From positions 1-46,885 of the forward strand of contig JAFZBK010000018.1 in NCBI GenBank assembly GCA_017561825.1: a stretch of 46,885 bases of DNA, in the 5' to 3' direction. The translations under genes and the position numbers were made by a program. Each line of letters starts with the position of its first letter. The stretch's first letter is position 1. Positions 28,248-39,041 of this stretch are shown piece by piece. The DNA is from Prevotella sp. GTDB lineage: Bacteria; Bacteroidota; Bacteroidia; Bacteroidales; Bacteroidaceae. The notes beneath the pieces are model-generated. The model searched no databases and was not told where the DNA came from. It saw only the letters and a list, made by a program, of their open reading frames with translations.

Positions 28248-30641
28248 ATGAGACGTTTATCATTTATCATTTGTACATTATCCATTGGCGCAGTGTTGGT
28301 GGGATGTACTTCTTCCGACAAGGCAACCATGAACACCATCAATCAGGAAGAGGTGATGGCCCAGTTCTCGCTTGAGGACAAGGCGCACTTTGTGATCGGT
28401 ACAGGTATGGCAGGCTTCACTGGCGATGATGCCGTGATTGGAGCCACCCGCAGTCTGGTACCTGGAGCTGCAGGTACTACTTACCCCTTTGATTCCTTAG
28501 GCATCCCCGCCGTTGTATTGGCCGACGGTCCTGCGGGCTTGCGTATCGATGCTACCCGTCAGGGCGACTCCGCCACTTACTACTGCACCCACTTCCCCAT
28601 TGGAACCCTGCTGGCTTCTACCTGGAACACCAAACTGGTGGAGCAGGTGGGTAAGGCCATTGGCGAGGAAGTCAAGGAGTATGGTGCTGACGTACTGTTG
28701 GCTCCTGCCGTGAATATCATGCGTAACTCACTTTGCGGTCGTAACTTCGAGTACTATTCAGAGGATCCTGTGGTGGCTGGTAAGACCGCCGCTGCTTATA
28801 TCCTTGGTGTACAGAAGAACGATGTGGGTACGAGCATCAAGCACTTCGCTGCCAACAACCAGGAGACCAACCGCATGAACAACGATGCGCACATCTCCCA
28901 GCGTGCCCTGCGTGAGATCTACCTCAAGGGCTTCGAGATTGCTATCAAGGAAGCGAAGCCTTGGACGGTGATGACTTCCTACAACTACATCAATGGTGTC
29001 TATACCTCTGAGAGCAAGGATCTCGTTACCACTATTCTCCGCGATGAGTGGGGCTATGAGGGAACGGTGATGACCGACTGGTTCGGTGGTAAGGATGGTG
29101 CTAAGCAGATGTGGGCTGGTAACGATATGCTCCAGCCGGGTAAGAAAGAGCAGTTCGACTCTATCGTGGCTGGTGTGAAGAGTGGTAAGTTGGATGAGGC
29201 TGATCTCGACCGCAGTGTTCGTCGCACCCTTAACCTCGTAGAGCGCAGTCCTCGCTACCAGGGGTACAAGTATTCCAACAAGCCCGACCTCAAGGCGCAC
29301 GCTGAAGTAACACGTCAGTCGGCTGCAGAAGGAATGGTATTGATGAAAAATGGAGCCACCCCCGACCCATCCAAAGAGAGGGGAGAGGTTCTTCCGCTCA
29401 AGGAGAGCGTGAAGACTATTGCGTTGTATGGTAATACCTCGTATGACTTCATCGCTGGCGGTACAGGTTCGGGTAATGTGAACCATGCATACGTGGTATC
29501 GTTGCTCGACGGACTGAAGAATGGTGGCTACATTGTTCCTGAGGAAATGAAGTCAGCTTATGAGCAGCATCTGGCCGACTGCAAGAAGAAGGCCGAGGAA
29601 GCCATTGAGGCTGCCATCAAGAAAGATCCGAAGAATGCTCAGTTGATGCGCTTCATGCCACAGCCGCTACCCCCAGAGAAACTCTTCACTGAGGAGGAGC
29701 TGACCGCACAGGTTAACATTGCCGACGTGGCCATCATCACCCTCGGTCGTATCTCTGGTGAGTTCCTTGACCGCAAGGTATCCGACTTCAACCTCAGTGC
29801 TTCTGAACGTATGCTGATCGAGCAGGTATGCGATGTGTATCACAAGGCTGGCAAGCAGGTGGTGGTACTGCTGAATATCGGTGGTGTCATCGAGACGGCT
29901 TCTTGGAAGGATCTGCCCGATGCCATCCTTTGTGCTTGGCAGGCTGGTCAGGAAGGTGGTAACAGCGTTGTGGATGTGCTCAGCGGCAAGCAGTCGCCTT
30001 CGGGTAAGTTCACCATGACATGGCCCGTGGCATTCACCGATGCTTACTCTTCCAGAAACTTCCCCATCGATCAGGATCCGCGTATCGACATGCTGAACCA
30101 GGGCAAGAAGGGTAATCTGAAGAATGTTGACTATACCGACTACGAGGAGGATATCTATGTGGGCTATCGTTACTTCGACTCGTTCGAGGTACCTGTGAGC
30201 TATCCTTTCGGCTTCGGACTCAGCTACACCACGTTTGAGTATTCTGATGCTAAGATCTCTCGTAAGAACGACATCTTTGACATTACTGTTACGGTGAAGA
30301 ATACGGGTAACTATGATGGCAAAGAGGTGGTAGAGCTCTATATCTCGGCTCCCGACAACAAGGCGAAGAACAAACCTGCTAAGGAGCTGAAGGCCTTTGC
30401 CAAGACCAAGCTGCTGAAGCCCGGTGAGAGCGAGACACTGACGCTGAGTGTGACAACCCCTGAGCTTGCTTCGTTTAACGAGGAAGCATCTGCCTGGGTG
30501 GTTGACGAGGGTGAGTATCAGTTCCTCGTAGGCGCTTCTTCACAGGATATCAAGGCCACCCTCACTGCTGATGTCAAGAACATGCAGACCAAGGTGAACG
30601 ATGTGATGAAACCGCAGGGAAAGATGAATCTGCTGCGTAGA

Positions 30642-30650
<9 letters not shown>
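28248..30650 (+). CDS. GH3 beta-glycosidase lipoprotein
   Basis: An 800-residue GH3 enzyme (lipobox AVLVGC, Cys20), most likely a beta-glucosidase or beta-xylosidase acting on oligosaccharides. The N-terminal TIM-barrel contains LADGPAGLR, the GRNFEYYSEDP loop, SIKHFAANNQETNR and the nucleophile D277 in VMTDWFGGKD. The second domain carries VVVLLNIGGVIETASW and AWQAGQEGGNSVVDVLSG. A C-terminal FnIII-like domain begins near 690. An unusual feature is an in-frame G/C-rich repeat at 29352-29388 (residues 369-380, GATPDPSKERGE) between LMKN and VLPLKES, where GH3 enzymes usually have only two or three residues. The final codons and stop are inside a heptad repeat array. Sequence alone does not fix the substrate. 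Confidence 0.92.
29352..29388. repeat. G/C-rich element in frame inside GH3
   Basis: The element begins GGAGCCACCCCCGACCCATC and continues with CAAAGAGAGGGGAGAGG. The intergenic element at 34549-34578, read on the minus strand, starts GGAGCCACCCCCATCCCCTC and also continues CAAAG. It encodes GATPDPSKERGE and keeps the frame open. Confidence 0.7.
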
Positions 30651-32024
<1,374 letters not shown>

Positions 32025-32028
32025 ACAC

Positions 32029-32068
32029 AATCATCCCCAGCCAAACGGCTGGGGATGATTGTTTCTTG
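32029..32068 (+). terminator. Rho-independent terminator of the PUL operon
   Basis: A 14-bp perfect stem (AATCATCCCCAGCC at 32029-32042 with GGCTGGGGATGATT at 32047-32060) and a 4-base loop AAAC, followed by GTTTCTTG. It lies 4 bases after the esterase stop codon. Confidence 0.9.
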
Positions 32069-32137
32069 TAGGAGCCAACGCTATTCTTGTGGCTCCTTCT
32101 TCTCTAAGAATCACTCAAAGGTACATATGAGTAAGAA

Positions 32138-32398
32138 GCCTACTTACTATGAGAAAGTGGCCTAGTTTGAGGTGGTAATCAGCCTAGTTACTATGAGAAA
32201 GTAGTCTAGTTTCTTTATGAAGTTTATGTGGAATATTTCTCCGCTAAACTCTCTAATTCTCTGTAAACTAAAAAGATGAAGGCGGAGGAATTGGGAGGCT
32301 TACATTTGACATGCTTGGAGGCTTTATTCACCTCTGAATGAAAGAATTCCTCCGCCATCATATTTCTGATATATAGATAGTTAAAGGACTTAGCGGAG
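32138..32398. repeat. Direct repeat followed by nested inverted repeats in the 32025-32649 gap
   Basis: This gap holds no credible gene apart from regulatory sequence. A direct repeat of about 31 bp with 3 mismatches lies at 32138-32168 and 32182-32212 (core CTATGAGAAAGT). An outer inverted pair CTCCGCTAA (32239-32247) and TTAGCGGAG (32390-32398) encloses an inner pair GGCGGAGGAATT (32281-32292) and AATTCCTCCGCC (32345-32356). It could be a structured RNA or a mobile-element remnant. I cannot assign it. Confidence 0.5.
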
Positions 32399-32609
32399 TA
32401 ATAATAGAAAGTATTAGGAAGCCCAAAGAACGAATGTGTTATGGGGATTCTAAGAATCTTAGGATCTAATGGATTGGGGAGTAGTGCTGGCAGATGCCGG
32501 TCCCTTAGTACCCTTTATTAACTATCTTCGCACCTCATCATAGTTAGTGCGTTTTTTGCCACAACACAAAATTCTCCCCCTGATTATTCCATTGTATTGT
32601 TTTTTTTCG

Positions 32610-32617
32610 TATCTTTG
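32610..32617 (+). promoter_or_regulatory. -7 element upstream of the HsdM-like fragment
   Basis: TATCTTTG matches TAnnTTTG and is 33 bases upstream of the ATG at 32650. The upstream region is T-rich, without a TTTG at standard spacing. Confidence 0.5.
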
Positions 32618-32649
32618 TACCGCTTAAATTCAGTATTTCCGAAAAGACA

Positions 32650-32796
32650 ATGGCATTTGAATCATCATTTAAAGCAATAGATAATACACTGCATTACAAT
32701 AACGGGTGTGGCAAAGCACTAGAAGGCATCATGGCACAGATCATGGGAGACTTGTGGGAAGATAACAATGGCGAACCTTCGCTCTTTGGAGATTAA
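32650..32796 (+). pseudogene. Possible N-terminal fragment of a type I HsdM-like methylase
   Basis: A 48-codon frame. Its first residues (MAFESSFKAIDNTLHYNNGC) resemble the start of type I restriction-modification HsdM proteins as I recall them (FK.IDDILHKDAGC). After about 22 residues it departs and ends EDNNGEPSLFGD. A full HsdM is about 500 residues, so this is either a truncated remnant or a small leader peptide. Its TAA overlaps the ATG of the DUF4062 gene (TAATG), so it is probably translated. The HsdM identity is by recollection of the motif only. Confidence 0.45.
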
Positions 32797-34442
32797 TGCA
32801 GGACGGACATGAGTTACAATTGAAAAACATGGCAGAAATCAGAATATTTATCAGTAGTGTGCAAGTGGAATTCGCCAGTGAACGAAAGCGACTTTGCAAC
32901 TATATCCGACAGGATGCGCTGTTGGGGCGCTTCTTCATTCCTTTCATCTTCGAGGAACTTCCTGCCCTCAACGCTTCTGCACAAGAAGCCTATCTCACAG
33001 AGGCTAGTCAATGCGATATTTACTTAGGACTCTATGGTGAGCAATATGGCTATGAAGATCATGACGGTATTTCACCCACAGAGCGTGAGTATGATGTAGC
33101 CACCCAGCAGCACAAGCATCGACTGATCTATTTGAAGAATGTCCCAACCCGCCATTCTAAAGAAGAACGCTTTATTCATAAGGTGGAACAAGACGTGGTT
33201 CGTAAGACCTTCGATACCTATGATGACCTGCGTACAGCAGTATATACATCGCTGGTACGCTATTTGGAAGAGAAGGAGTATCTTAGGCTGTTGCCATTTG
33301 ATGCTACCTTCCATCGTACGGCGACAATTGATGATATAGACCCTTCGAAAGTGGAGTTGTTTGTCAACCTGGCACGTGACCGCCGTAAATTCCCCATCCC
33401 ATTCAGTGCTGGCATCCCCAAAATACTGACACATATGAATCTGATGGCCGAAGACGGGAGGCTGACAAACTCAGCCTTGCTGCTTTTTGCCAAAGATCCG
33501 CAAAAGTTCTTTATAACGTCAGAAGTAAAGTGTGCACAATTCTATGGAACCAAAGTTGAGAAGCCTATTCCATTCTATCAGGTTTTCCGTGGTAGCTTGT
33601 TTGAACTTGTTGATCAAGCCGTAGGCTTCGTTATGGGTCATATTGATGCCAGAGTGGGTGATCGTTCTAAATCGACATCCGTTGATGTTAGCTATGAGCT
33701 CCCGGTTAAGGCTGTTACTGAGGCTATTGTAAATGCTATCGTTCACCGTGATTATTCCAGTAATGCCAGCGTGCAAGTGATGCTGTTCCGCGACCGTCTG
33801 GAAATCCTGAATCCAGGAACGCTACCTTTCGGTCTTTCGCTGTCTCAGCTTTCGAAAGAACATTCTTCGGTTCCGACCAACCCAATATTGGCTAATCCTG
33901 TCTATCTTGCTGGATATATAGAACGCTTGGGTACAGGTACAACTGACATTATTGATCAATGTGAGGCTATGGGTCTTCCCACCCCTCAGTTCCAACAAGA
34001 GGCTTTCTTCAAGGTAATTATTTATAGGAAGTTGAAGGATGCAGGAAGTAATAATGATAATCCCGTACAAAGTAATAATGATTATAAGCTTAATGGTGAG
34101 TGTATAAAAGGGGAAGGGGAAACATCTATTATAGGTAATAATTATGTACAAAGTAATAATGATAGTAACATTGATAGTAACATTCATCAAGTAGTACTTG
34201 ATATCAACACTTTGAACTATCAACAGCAAGTGGTTATCAACTACTGTTATATTCCTCGCACCAGTAAGGAAATATTGCAGCGCCTTGGCCTGACACGGCA
34301 GACAAAGAATATAAAAACTTATATTACTGATCTCGTTGAAAAGGGATTCCTTAGAATGATTGACCCTGAACATCCCAGAAGCAAAAATCAAAAATACATC
34401 AAAGCCATAGAGCAGCAAGAAGAGATCAACAAGAACAAGTAG
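32796..34442 (+). CDS. DUF4062 plus AlbA/RecG-like ATPase-domain protein, possible defence or regulatory protein
   Basis: A 548-residue protein. The ATG at 32796 overlaps the preceding stop; the ATG at 32829 (MAEIRIFISS) matches the domain start better. Residues of about 14-110 are DUF4062 (RIFISSVQVEFASERKRLCNY, YGYEDHDGISPTEREYDVA), a TIR-like fold often found in defence proteins. Residues of about 200-410 resemble the HATPase_c_4 region of AlbA/RecG-like putative transcriptional regulators (ITEAIVNAIVHRDYS-like AVTEAIVNAIVHRDYS, GTGTTDII). An Asn-rich linker with two copies of VQSNND follows, then a C-terminal winged helix at about 475-540. Genes like this often sit inside type I restriction loci, which fits the fragments on both sides. 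Confidence 0.8.
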   Translation: MQDGHELQLKNMAEIRIFISSVQVEFASERKRLCNYIRQDALLGRFFIPFIFEELPALNASAQEAYLTEASQCDIYLGLYGEQYGYEDHDGISPTEREYDVATQQHKHRLIYLKNVPTRHSKEERFIHKVEQDVVRKTFDTYDDLRTAVYTSLVRYLEEKEYLRLLPFDATFHRTATIDDIDPSKVELFVNLARDRRKFPIPFSAGIPKILTHMNLMAEDGRLTNSALLLFAKDPQKFFITSEVKCAQFYGTKVEKPIPFYQVFRGSLFELVDQAVGFVMGHIDARVGDRSKSTSVDVSYELPVKAVTEAIVNAIVHRDYSSNASVQVMLFRDRLEILNPGTLPFGLSLSQLSKEHSSVPTNPILANPVYLAGYIERLGTGTTDIIDQCEAMGLPTPQFQQEAFFKVIIYRKLKDAGSNNDNPVQSNNDYKLNGECIKGEGETSIIGNNYVQSNNDSNIDSNIHQVVLDINTLNYQQQVVINYCYIPRTSKEILQRLGLTRQTKNIKTYITDLVEKGFLRMIDPEHPRSKNQKYIKAIEQQEEINKNK

Positions 34443-34507
34443 CGCTCAAATTGAGTAGAAACGATAAGGAGATTGCCGCACTGACCGAATGGCTGATGCC
34501 AAATTGA
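34442..34507 (+). pseudogene. Possible C-terminal remnant of an HsdS specificity subunit
   Basis: A frame overlapping the DUF4062 stop reads ALKLSRNDKEIAALTEWLMP and then AN-stop. The end resembles the C-terminal helix of type I specificity subunits as I recall it (EIA.LT..R.WLLPMLMNGQV). The stop codon lies in a heptad repeat array, as if the array had cut the gene off. The match is short and based on recollection only. Confidence 0.3.
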
Positions 34508-34543
34508 AAATTGGAAATTAAAAATTAACTATTATCTATTAAC
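34502..34543. repeat. Heptad array H6
   Basis: Six 7-bp units (AATTGAA, AATTGGA, AATTAAA, AATTAAC, TATTATC, TATTAAC) just downstream of the DUF4062 gene. It contains the stop of the possible HsdS remnant and is followed directly by the G/C-rich element at 34549. Confidence 0.75.
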
Positions 34544-34548
34544 TGCTT

Positions 34549-34578
34549 CCTCCCTTTGGAGGGGATGGGGGTGGCTCC
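34549..34578. repeat. G/C-rich interspersed element
   Basis: The plus strand reads CCTCCCTTTGGAGGGGATGG and then GGGTGGCTCC. Internally CCTCC-CTTT-GGAGG is an inverted repeat with a 4-base loop. Its reverse complement matches the element inside the GH3 gene at 29352-29388. Confidence 0.7.
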
Positions 34579-34676
34579 TTCTTCTCCTCTTGGAGGTGAC
34601 TTTGCACTTTTCCTGACCATCTCCTACCAAAAACGATGTAAGCATCAGTGCTACTGGTGTTTATATCATTTCCATT

Positions 34677-35035
34677 CCCTACTAAATCCCCTACAAACTC
34701 CCTACTTATTCACTACTAACCTACTACTAGATTGAAGTGTAATGCGACGTGCGTGCCATAACAGTAACCGTAGTAAGGTAAGCTGTTTACTCATGGCAAC
34801 CAAGGCACTTACTGCCAAATTCTCGTGAGAATTTATCAGTAAGAACGTCACTCTCTATCAGCAACTGCGTCACTTTCTCACTAATTCTCGAGAAAATTTC
34901 AGAGCAACTACGGCAATAGCGAATTGAGATTGAGCCGATGTCTGCTCGTTATGATACTCCTTGTCGCATTGCCCCTTAAATTAGTAGAGGATAGGTAGGG
35001 AGTTAGTAGGGGATTAGTAGGGGATTTAGTAGGAG
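34677..35035. repeat. Inverted-repeat-bounded block upstream of mcrB
   Basis: This covers most of the 34443-35285 gap, which has no credible gene. The left arm (34677-34705, CCCTACTAAATCCCCTACAA and on) is the near reverse complement of the right arm (34995-35033), which carries one extra 11-bp unit (variants of ATTAGTAGGGG). Inside lie AAATTCTCGTGAGAATTT (34817-34834) with a tail similar to that at 61-81, and a decayed copy AATTCTCGAGAAAATTT (34883-34899). The structure resembles a small non-autonomous element, but there is no transposase and no target-site duplication that I could identify. Confidence 0.55.
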
Positions 35036-35269
35036 AAGAATTTGAGATATAACACTCACTAACAACATTATACGTCATATTTAGTAGGAGATAATTCGGA
35101 AAACCATTTTCTCAACCAAAATATTTATCAATCAATCAGCACGTCTAAAGAAGTGCTTTTCATTTACCATTAATCATTTAGGCGAAGCCGCTAGATGGAT
35201 TGGTGCGGTTTTTTCTTGGTCTAAAAACAAAAAATCCACCATATTATTCATACGTAAAAATTTTATTTG

Positions 35270-35277
35270 TATATTTG
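35270..35277 (+). promoter_or_regulatory. -7 element of mcrBC
   Basis: TATATTTG matches TAnnTTTG. Transcription would begin at about 35282-35285, so the ATG at 35286 would be nearly leaderless. This favours the ATG at 35319 as the mcrB start. Confidence 0.55.
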
Positions 35278-35318
35278 CAATCAAGATGAAAGGAGAATTA
35301 ATTAAAACTATCATAGCT

Positions 35319-37781
35319 ATGGCATATACATGGATACCGTTTTATAAAGAGATGTCGAAGAAACTCTTGCAGTTTAGAAACGACAGGAAGCCGTTAGTAG
35401 ATTGGATATATGATAACCTTCAAGGGTATATCAATCATCTGAAAGATGCTCCTGATGGTAGGCGTGTTCCAGATATTGACCCTTTTACAGTTTTTGCAAT
35501 CATTAATCGTGGCATCACATGGGACAAGAAGATAGTTATATGCACCAAGTTCAAAGCCTTTTTGAACATTTCCTCGCCTGTTCCACAAGACTTCACTGGG
35601 GTTCCTGAAATGAATACTCAAAGGACCAACTTTATGGCATTTGAGGATCGAAGAAAGAATGGTGATATAGAACGCCTTTGGTCTGTTTTTGAAGATGCGG
35701 TCTTGGATAGGGACATCGAATCCGCATATATGGCACTAAAAAATCAATTCCTTATCAAGTTTAATCTCACGTTTGGGTTGTTCTGGATTCGCCCTGACAA
35801 ATATATGCCTTTGGATGGCAATAGTCAAAAACTGCTTGAATCATTAGGCATAGCGTTTGACAGGACAAAGTTTCTGCCATACAAAGAATATGAGAGGGTG
35901 ATGCAAGAACTGAATAATAAGATGGCATCAGGATCCTTAGGCTTTTCTAATTATTCTGAGTTCTCGCATGCTGCCTATCAGCAGAAACCAGCAGACTCTA
36001 TCGTAAAAGAGAAACGGGCTGATGATAAAATCAATTATTGGATGTATGCTCCAGGTGAGCAAGCGGTATTCTGGGACGATTATTATCAAAATGGTATCAT
36101 GGGCTTAGGCTGGAATAAAATAGGCAACCTTAAGGAGTATAAGAAACAGGATGATTTGATAGCTCCTTTGAAGTTAAACTATGGAGATGAATCCAGTCAG
36201 GCAAAAAGTGCTGATATGCTATATAGTTTCGCTTATGAGATGAAGCCTGGGGACATAGTATTTGCCAAAAAGGGAAGATCAATAATTGTTGGTAGAGGAG
36301 TGGTTACATCTGATTATTATTATGATGGTGGTCGTGAAAACCATCCCCATTTACGCAAGGTTAATTGGACAGATAAAGGGGTTTGGGAAGCAGATATTAC
36401 GTTAGCAATGAAGACGCTTACTAACATTACTAATTCAACGGCCAATGTTAAGTATCTGAACAACTTAATTGATGGAGGCAGAAAAGTGGAAGAGTCATTA
36501 GAATCTCCTAAAAAGAACTACTGGTGGTTAGTAGCTAATCCCGATATTTGGAGTATTACAGGTATGAAGATTGGCGAGGAACAGAGTTACAGTTTATATA
36601 ACGAAAACGGTCATAAGAGAAACATTTTCCAGAATTTCCTTGATGCTAAAGTAGGAGATACGGTTATAGGTTATGAGTCTTCGCCAACGAAACAAATAGT
36701 CTGTTTGCTAACAATCTCGAAAGAGAATGATGGAAATAAATTGTCCTTTAGAATGACTGAAAAGCTACCGACTCCAATAAATTACACCACCCTTAGGAAT
36801 ACACCAGGTCTAGAAAACATGGAGTATATGAGGAGCCAACAGGGATCTTTCTTCAAGATTAGTCCTGATGAATATGATATTATTATGGAGCTGGTTCGTG
36901 GAGAAAATCCATTGCCTAAAAAGGATGCGAACGAACCCTATACAGAGAAAGAGTTCCTGGAAGAAGTCTTTGTAACTAGGGAAGATTATGTGAAGCTTAG
37001 AAAAATATTGCTCAGAAAGAAGAATATAATTCTGCAAGGTGCACCTGGAGTTGGAAAGACCTTTGCTGCTAAGCGATTGGCCTATGCCATCATGGGCGAG
37101 AAAGACGATAACAGAGTTATGCAGATTCAGTTCCACCAGAACTATAGCTATGAAGATTTCGTGATGGGCTATAAACCAAACGAGAATGGTGGATTTGATA
37201 TGAAATACGGTATATTCCGTAAATTCTGCGGTCGTGCGGCTGTTGACAAAGAACATAAGTATTTCTTTATCATCGATGAGATAAACCGTGGTAATCTGAG
37301 TAAGATATTTGGTGAACTGCTGATGCTGATCGAATCAGACTATCGCGATAAGCCGATACAGCTATCGTATAACGAAGAACTGTTTGCTGTACCATCTAAT
37401 ATATACATAATTGGTATGATGAATACGGCCGACCGTTCGTTGGCAATGATAGACTATGCACTACGTCGTAGGTTCAGTTTCTTTGAAATGAAACCTGGAT
37501 TCGAGACAGATAGTTATAATAATAATATTTTAGGATGGTCAACCCCAAAACTAAGAAACCTTATTAACGCCATCATCGAACTGAACAAAGTGATTGCTGA
37601 TGACGACTCGCTAGGTTCAGGTTTCTGTATTGGTCATAGCTATTTGTGTAATTTTGAAGGCAACTTTGATTTGGAGAGTATCGTAGAATATGATATCATA
37701 CCAATGCTTAGGGAATACTGGTTTGATAACAACGAACAGTTTGATCAGCAAGCAGAAAAACTGAGGAATGCTTTGAAATGA
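35319..37781 (+). CDS. mcrB: McrB-like NTPase of a type IV restriction system
   Basis: An 820-residue protein from the ATG at 35319 (MAYTWIPFYKEM); an in-frame ATG at 35286 is the alternative. McrB recognises modified DNA and powers translocation with McrC. The N-terminal half has no family I can name with certainty. It includes a segment near 240-350 (NYWMYAPGEQAVFWDDYYQN) that resembles EVE/PUA-like modified-base readers. The AAA+ motor has Walker A GAPGVGKT at 574-581, FFIIDEINRGNLSKIFGEL, and the McrB signature MNTADRS at 701-707. It overlaps mcrC by four bases (ATGA). The A/T content is higher than in the PUL genes, consistent with horizontal transfer. Confidence 0.9.
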   Translation: MAYTWIPFYKEMSKKLLQFRNDRKPLVDWIYDNLQGYINHLKDAPDGRRVPDIDPFTVFAIINRGITWDKKIVICTKFKAFLNISSPVPQDFTGVPEMNTQRTNFMAFEDRRKNGDIERLWSVFEDAVLDRDIESAYMALKNQFLIKFNLTFGLFWIRPDKYMPLDGNSQKLLESLGIAFDRTKFLPYKEYERVMQELNNKMASGSLGFSNYSEFSHAAYQQKPADSIVKEKRADDKINYWMYAPGEQAVFWDDYYQNGIMGLGWNKIGNLKEYKKQDDLIAPLKLNYGDESSQAKSADMLYSFAYEMKPGDIVFAKKGRSIIVGRGVVTSDYYYDGGRENHPHLRKVNWTDKGVWEADITLAMKTLTNITNSTANVKYLNNLIDGGRKVEESLESPKKNYWWLVANPDIWSITGMKIGEEQSYSLYNENGHKRNIFQNFLDAKVGDTVIGYESSPTKQIVCLLTISKENDGNKLSFRMTEKLPTPINYTTLRNTPGLENMEYMRSQQGSFFKISPDEYDIIMELVRGENPLPKKDANEPYTEKEFLEEVFVTREDYVKLRKILLRKKNIILQGAPGVGKTFAAKRLAYAIMGEKDDNRVMQIQFHQNYSYEDFVMGYKPNENGGFDMKYGIFRKFCGRAAVDKEHKYFFIIDEINRGNLSKIFGELLMLIESDYRDKPIQLSYNEELFAVPSNIYIIGMMNTADRSLAMIDYALRRRFSFFEMKPGFETDSYNNNILGWSTPKLRNLINAIIELNKVIADDDSLGSGFCIGHSYLCNFEGNFDLESIVEYDIIPMLREYWFDNNEQFDQQAEKLRNALK

Positions 37782-38821
37782 CAGAAAACAAAGGCATACT
37801 GATTCGAAACGTGTATTACATGTTGGCCTATGCTTTCCAAGAGCTTAGGCAGAATAACTATGCCAAGATTGAAGGAGAAGCGTTTGACAACATCTACGAT
37901 CTATTTGCAGAGATTCTGGTAAGAGGCATATCGTATCAGCTCAAACAAGGATTGTATCGCGAGTATGTGGCAAAAAACGAGTCAATGCAGACCATAAGAG
38001 GTAAGATAGATATTAACGGAACTATTGCCAACAGAACACGCAACATACAGCATATAGTGTGTGATTATGACGAGCTATCTGAAAACAATGTTTATAACCA
38101 GATACTGGTAACCACAGCTACATTACTGATGAAACACTCGGATGTGAAGAAAGAAAAGAAGTCGAAACTAAAACAACTGATGCTCTTCTTCCAAAATGTA
38201 CAACCAATAGATGTTCGTACTATACGTTGGAAAGCGCTACGTTTTGATCGCAATAATAGAAACTATCGCATGCTGTTATATTTGTGCTTCTTTATTATTC
38301 GGGAGTGGCTAATGACTACAGAAAACGGAGAATTCAAGATGCGTGAGTTTTCTGATGATCACATGTGCAGACTCTTCGAGAAATTCATTTTGGCATATTA
38401 CAAGAAACATCATCCAGAGCTGAAGCCGTATCCTGCACCAGTTAAATGGAATATCGATGAGGAGCTATCAACCATAAGTATTCTTCCTAATATGCAAACG
38501 GATATTCTGTTGAAAGGTAAAGAGCGGACAATAATTATCGATGCTAAATACTATTCTCGCTCTATGCAGAGGCAATACGAAAAATCGACAATCCATTCAA
38601 GCAATCTTTACCAGATACATACATACGTTACAGAGTATGATAAGGATCATAAGGGAAATGTGGATGGCATGTTACTATATGCCAAGACTCAAGAAGAAAT
38701 AGTGCCTGATGGGCAGATTAAGCTCAAAAGTGGCAACTATATCTATTTTAGGACTCTTGACCTGAATACTGATTTTAAGAGTATCAAAGATAGATTGGAT
38801 AGTTTTATAAAGGGTGACTAG
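37778..38821 (+). CDS. mcrC: McrC-like endonuclease subunit
   Basis: A 347-residue McrC-family protein, the nuclease partner of McrB. The N-terminal IRNVYYMLAYAFQEL and the middle MQTIRGKIDINGTI are typical of the family. The C-terminal PD-(D/E)xK core is intact: D242 (MQTDILL) and D255-A-K257 (IIIDAKYYS). The gene overlaps mcrB by ATGA and would be translationally coupled. Together they form a complete type IV (modification-dependent) restriction module. Confidence 0.9.
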   Translation: MTENKGILIRNVYYMLAYAFQELRQNNYAKIEGEAFDNIYDLFAEILVRGISYQLKQGLYREYVAKNESMQTIRGKIDINGTIANRTRNIQHIVCDYDELSENNVYNQILVTTATLLMKHSDVKKEKKSKLKQLMLFFQNVQPIDVRTIRWKALRFDRNNRNYRMLLYLCFFIIREWLMTTENGEFKMREFSDDHMCRLFEKFILAYYKKHHPELKPYPAPVKWNIDEELSTISILPNMQTDILLKGKERTIIIDAKYYSRSMQRQYEKSTIHSSNLYQIHTYVTEYDKDHKGNVDGMLLYAKTQEEIVPDGQIKLKSGNYIYFRTLDLNTDFKSIKDRLDSFIKGD

Positions 38822-38945
38822 ACAGGGTGCCAAAGGCTGGTCTCAGCCATCATATAACATTGGTAAAAGTGTGGAGGATCATTTTCCTGACGTCAGGAAA
38901 ATGATAAGAATGTGCTAAGGCGCTGGCACCTGCCATCATTTGTTC
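38822..38945 (+). pseudogene. Decayed fragment, possibly DinD-like, containing a 28-bp palindrome
   Basis: One frame after mcrC reads GAKGWSQPSYNIGKSVEDHF and then PDVRKMIRMC before a stop. VEDHFPDVRKMI is reminiscent of a conserved stretch of DinD-type proteins (EDHF.DV.KM), from recollection. A perfect 28-bp palindrome lies at 38878-38905 (centre CCTGACGTCAGG). It is 57 bases after the mcrC stop but lacks a T-run, so it is a weak terminator candidate. No start codon or full domain is present. Confidence 0.3.
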
Positions 38946-39041
38946 AATTTGGAGTTTTGAATGAGGAAGTACGATGTGTCGGCGAGGTCGAGGAAGAAGT
39001 AGGAGGGAATAATAATAATAGCACAAGCAACAGACCAGAAA

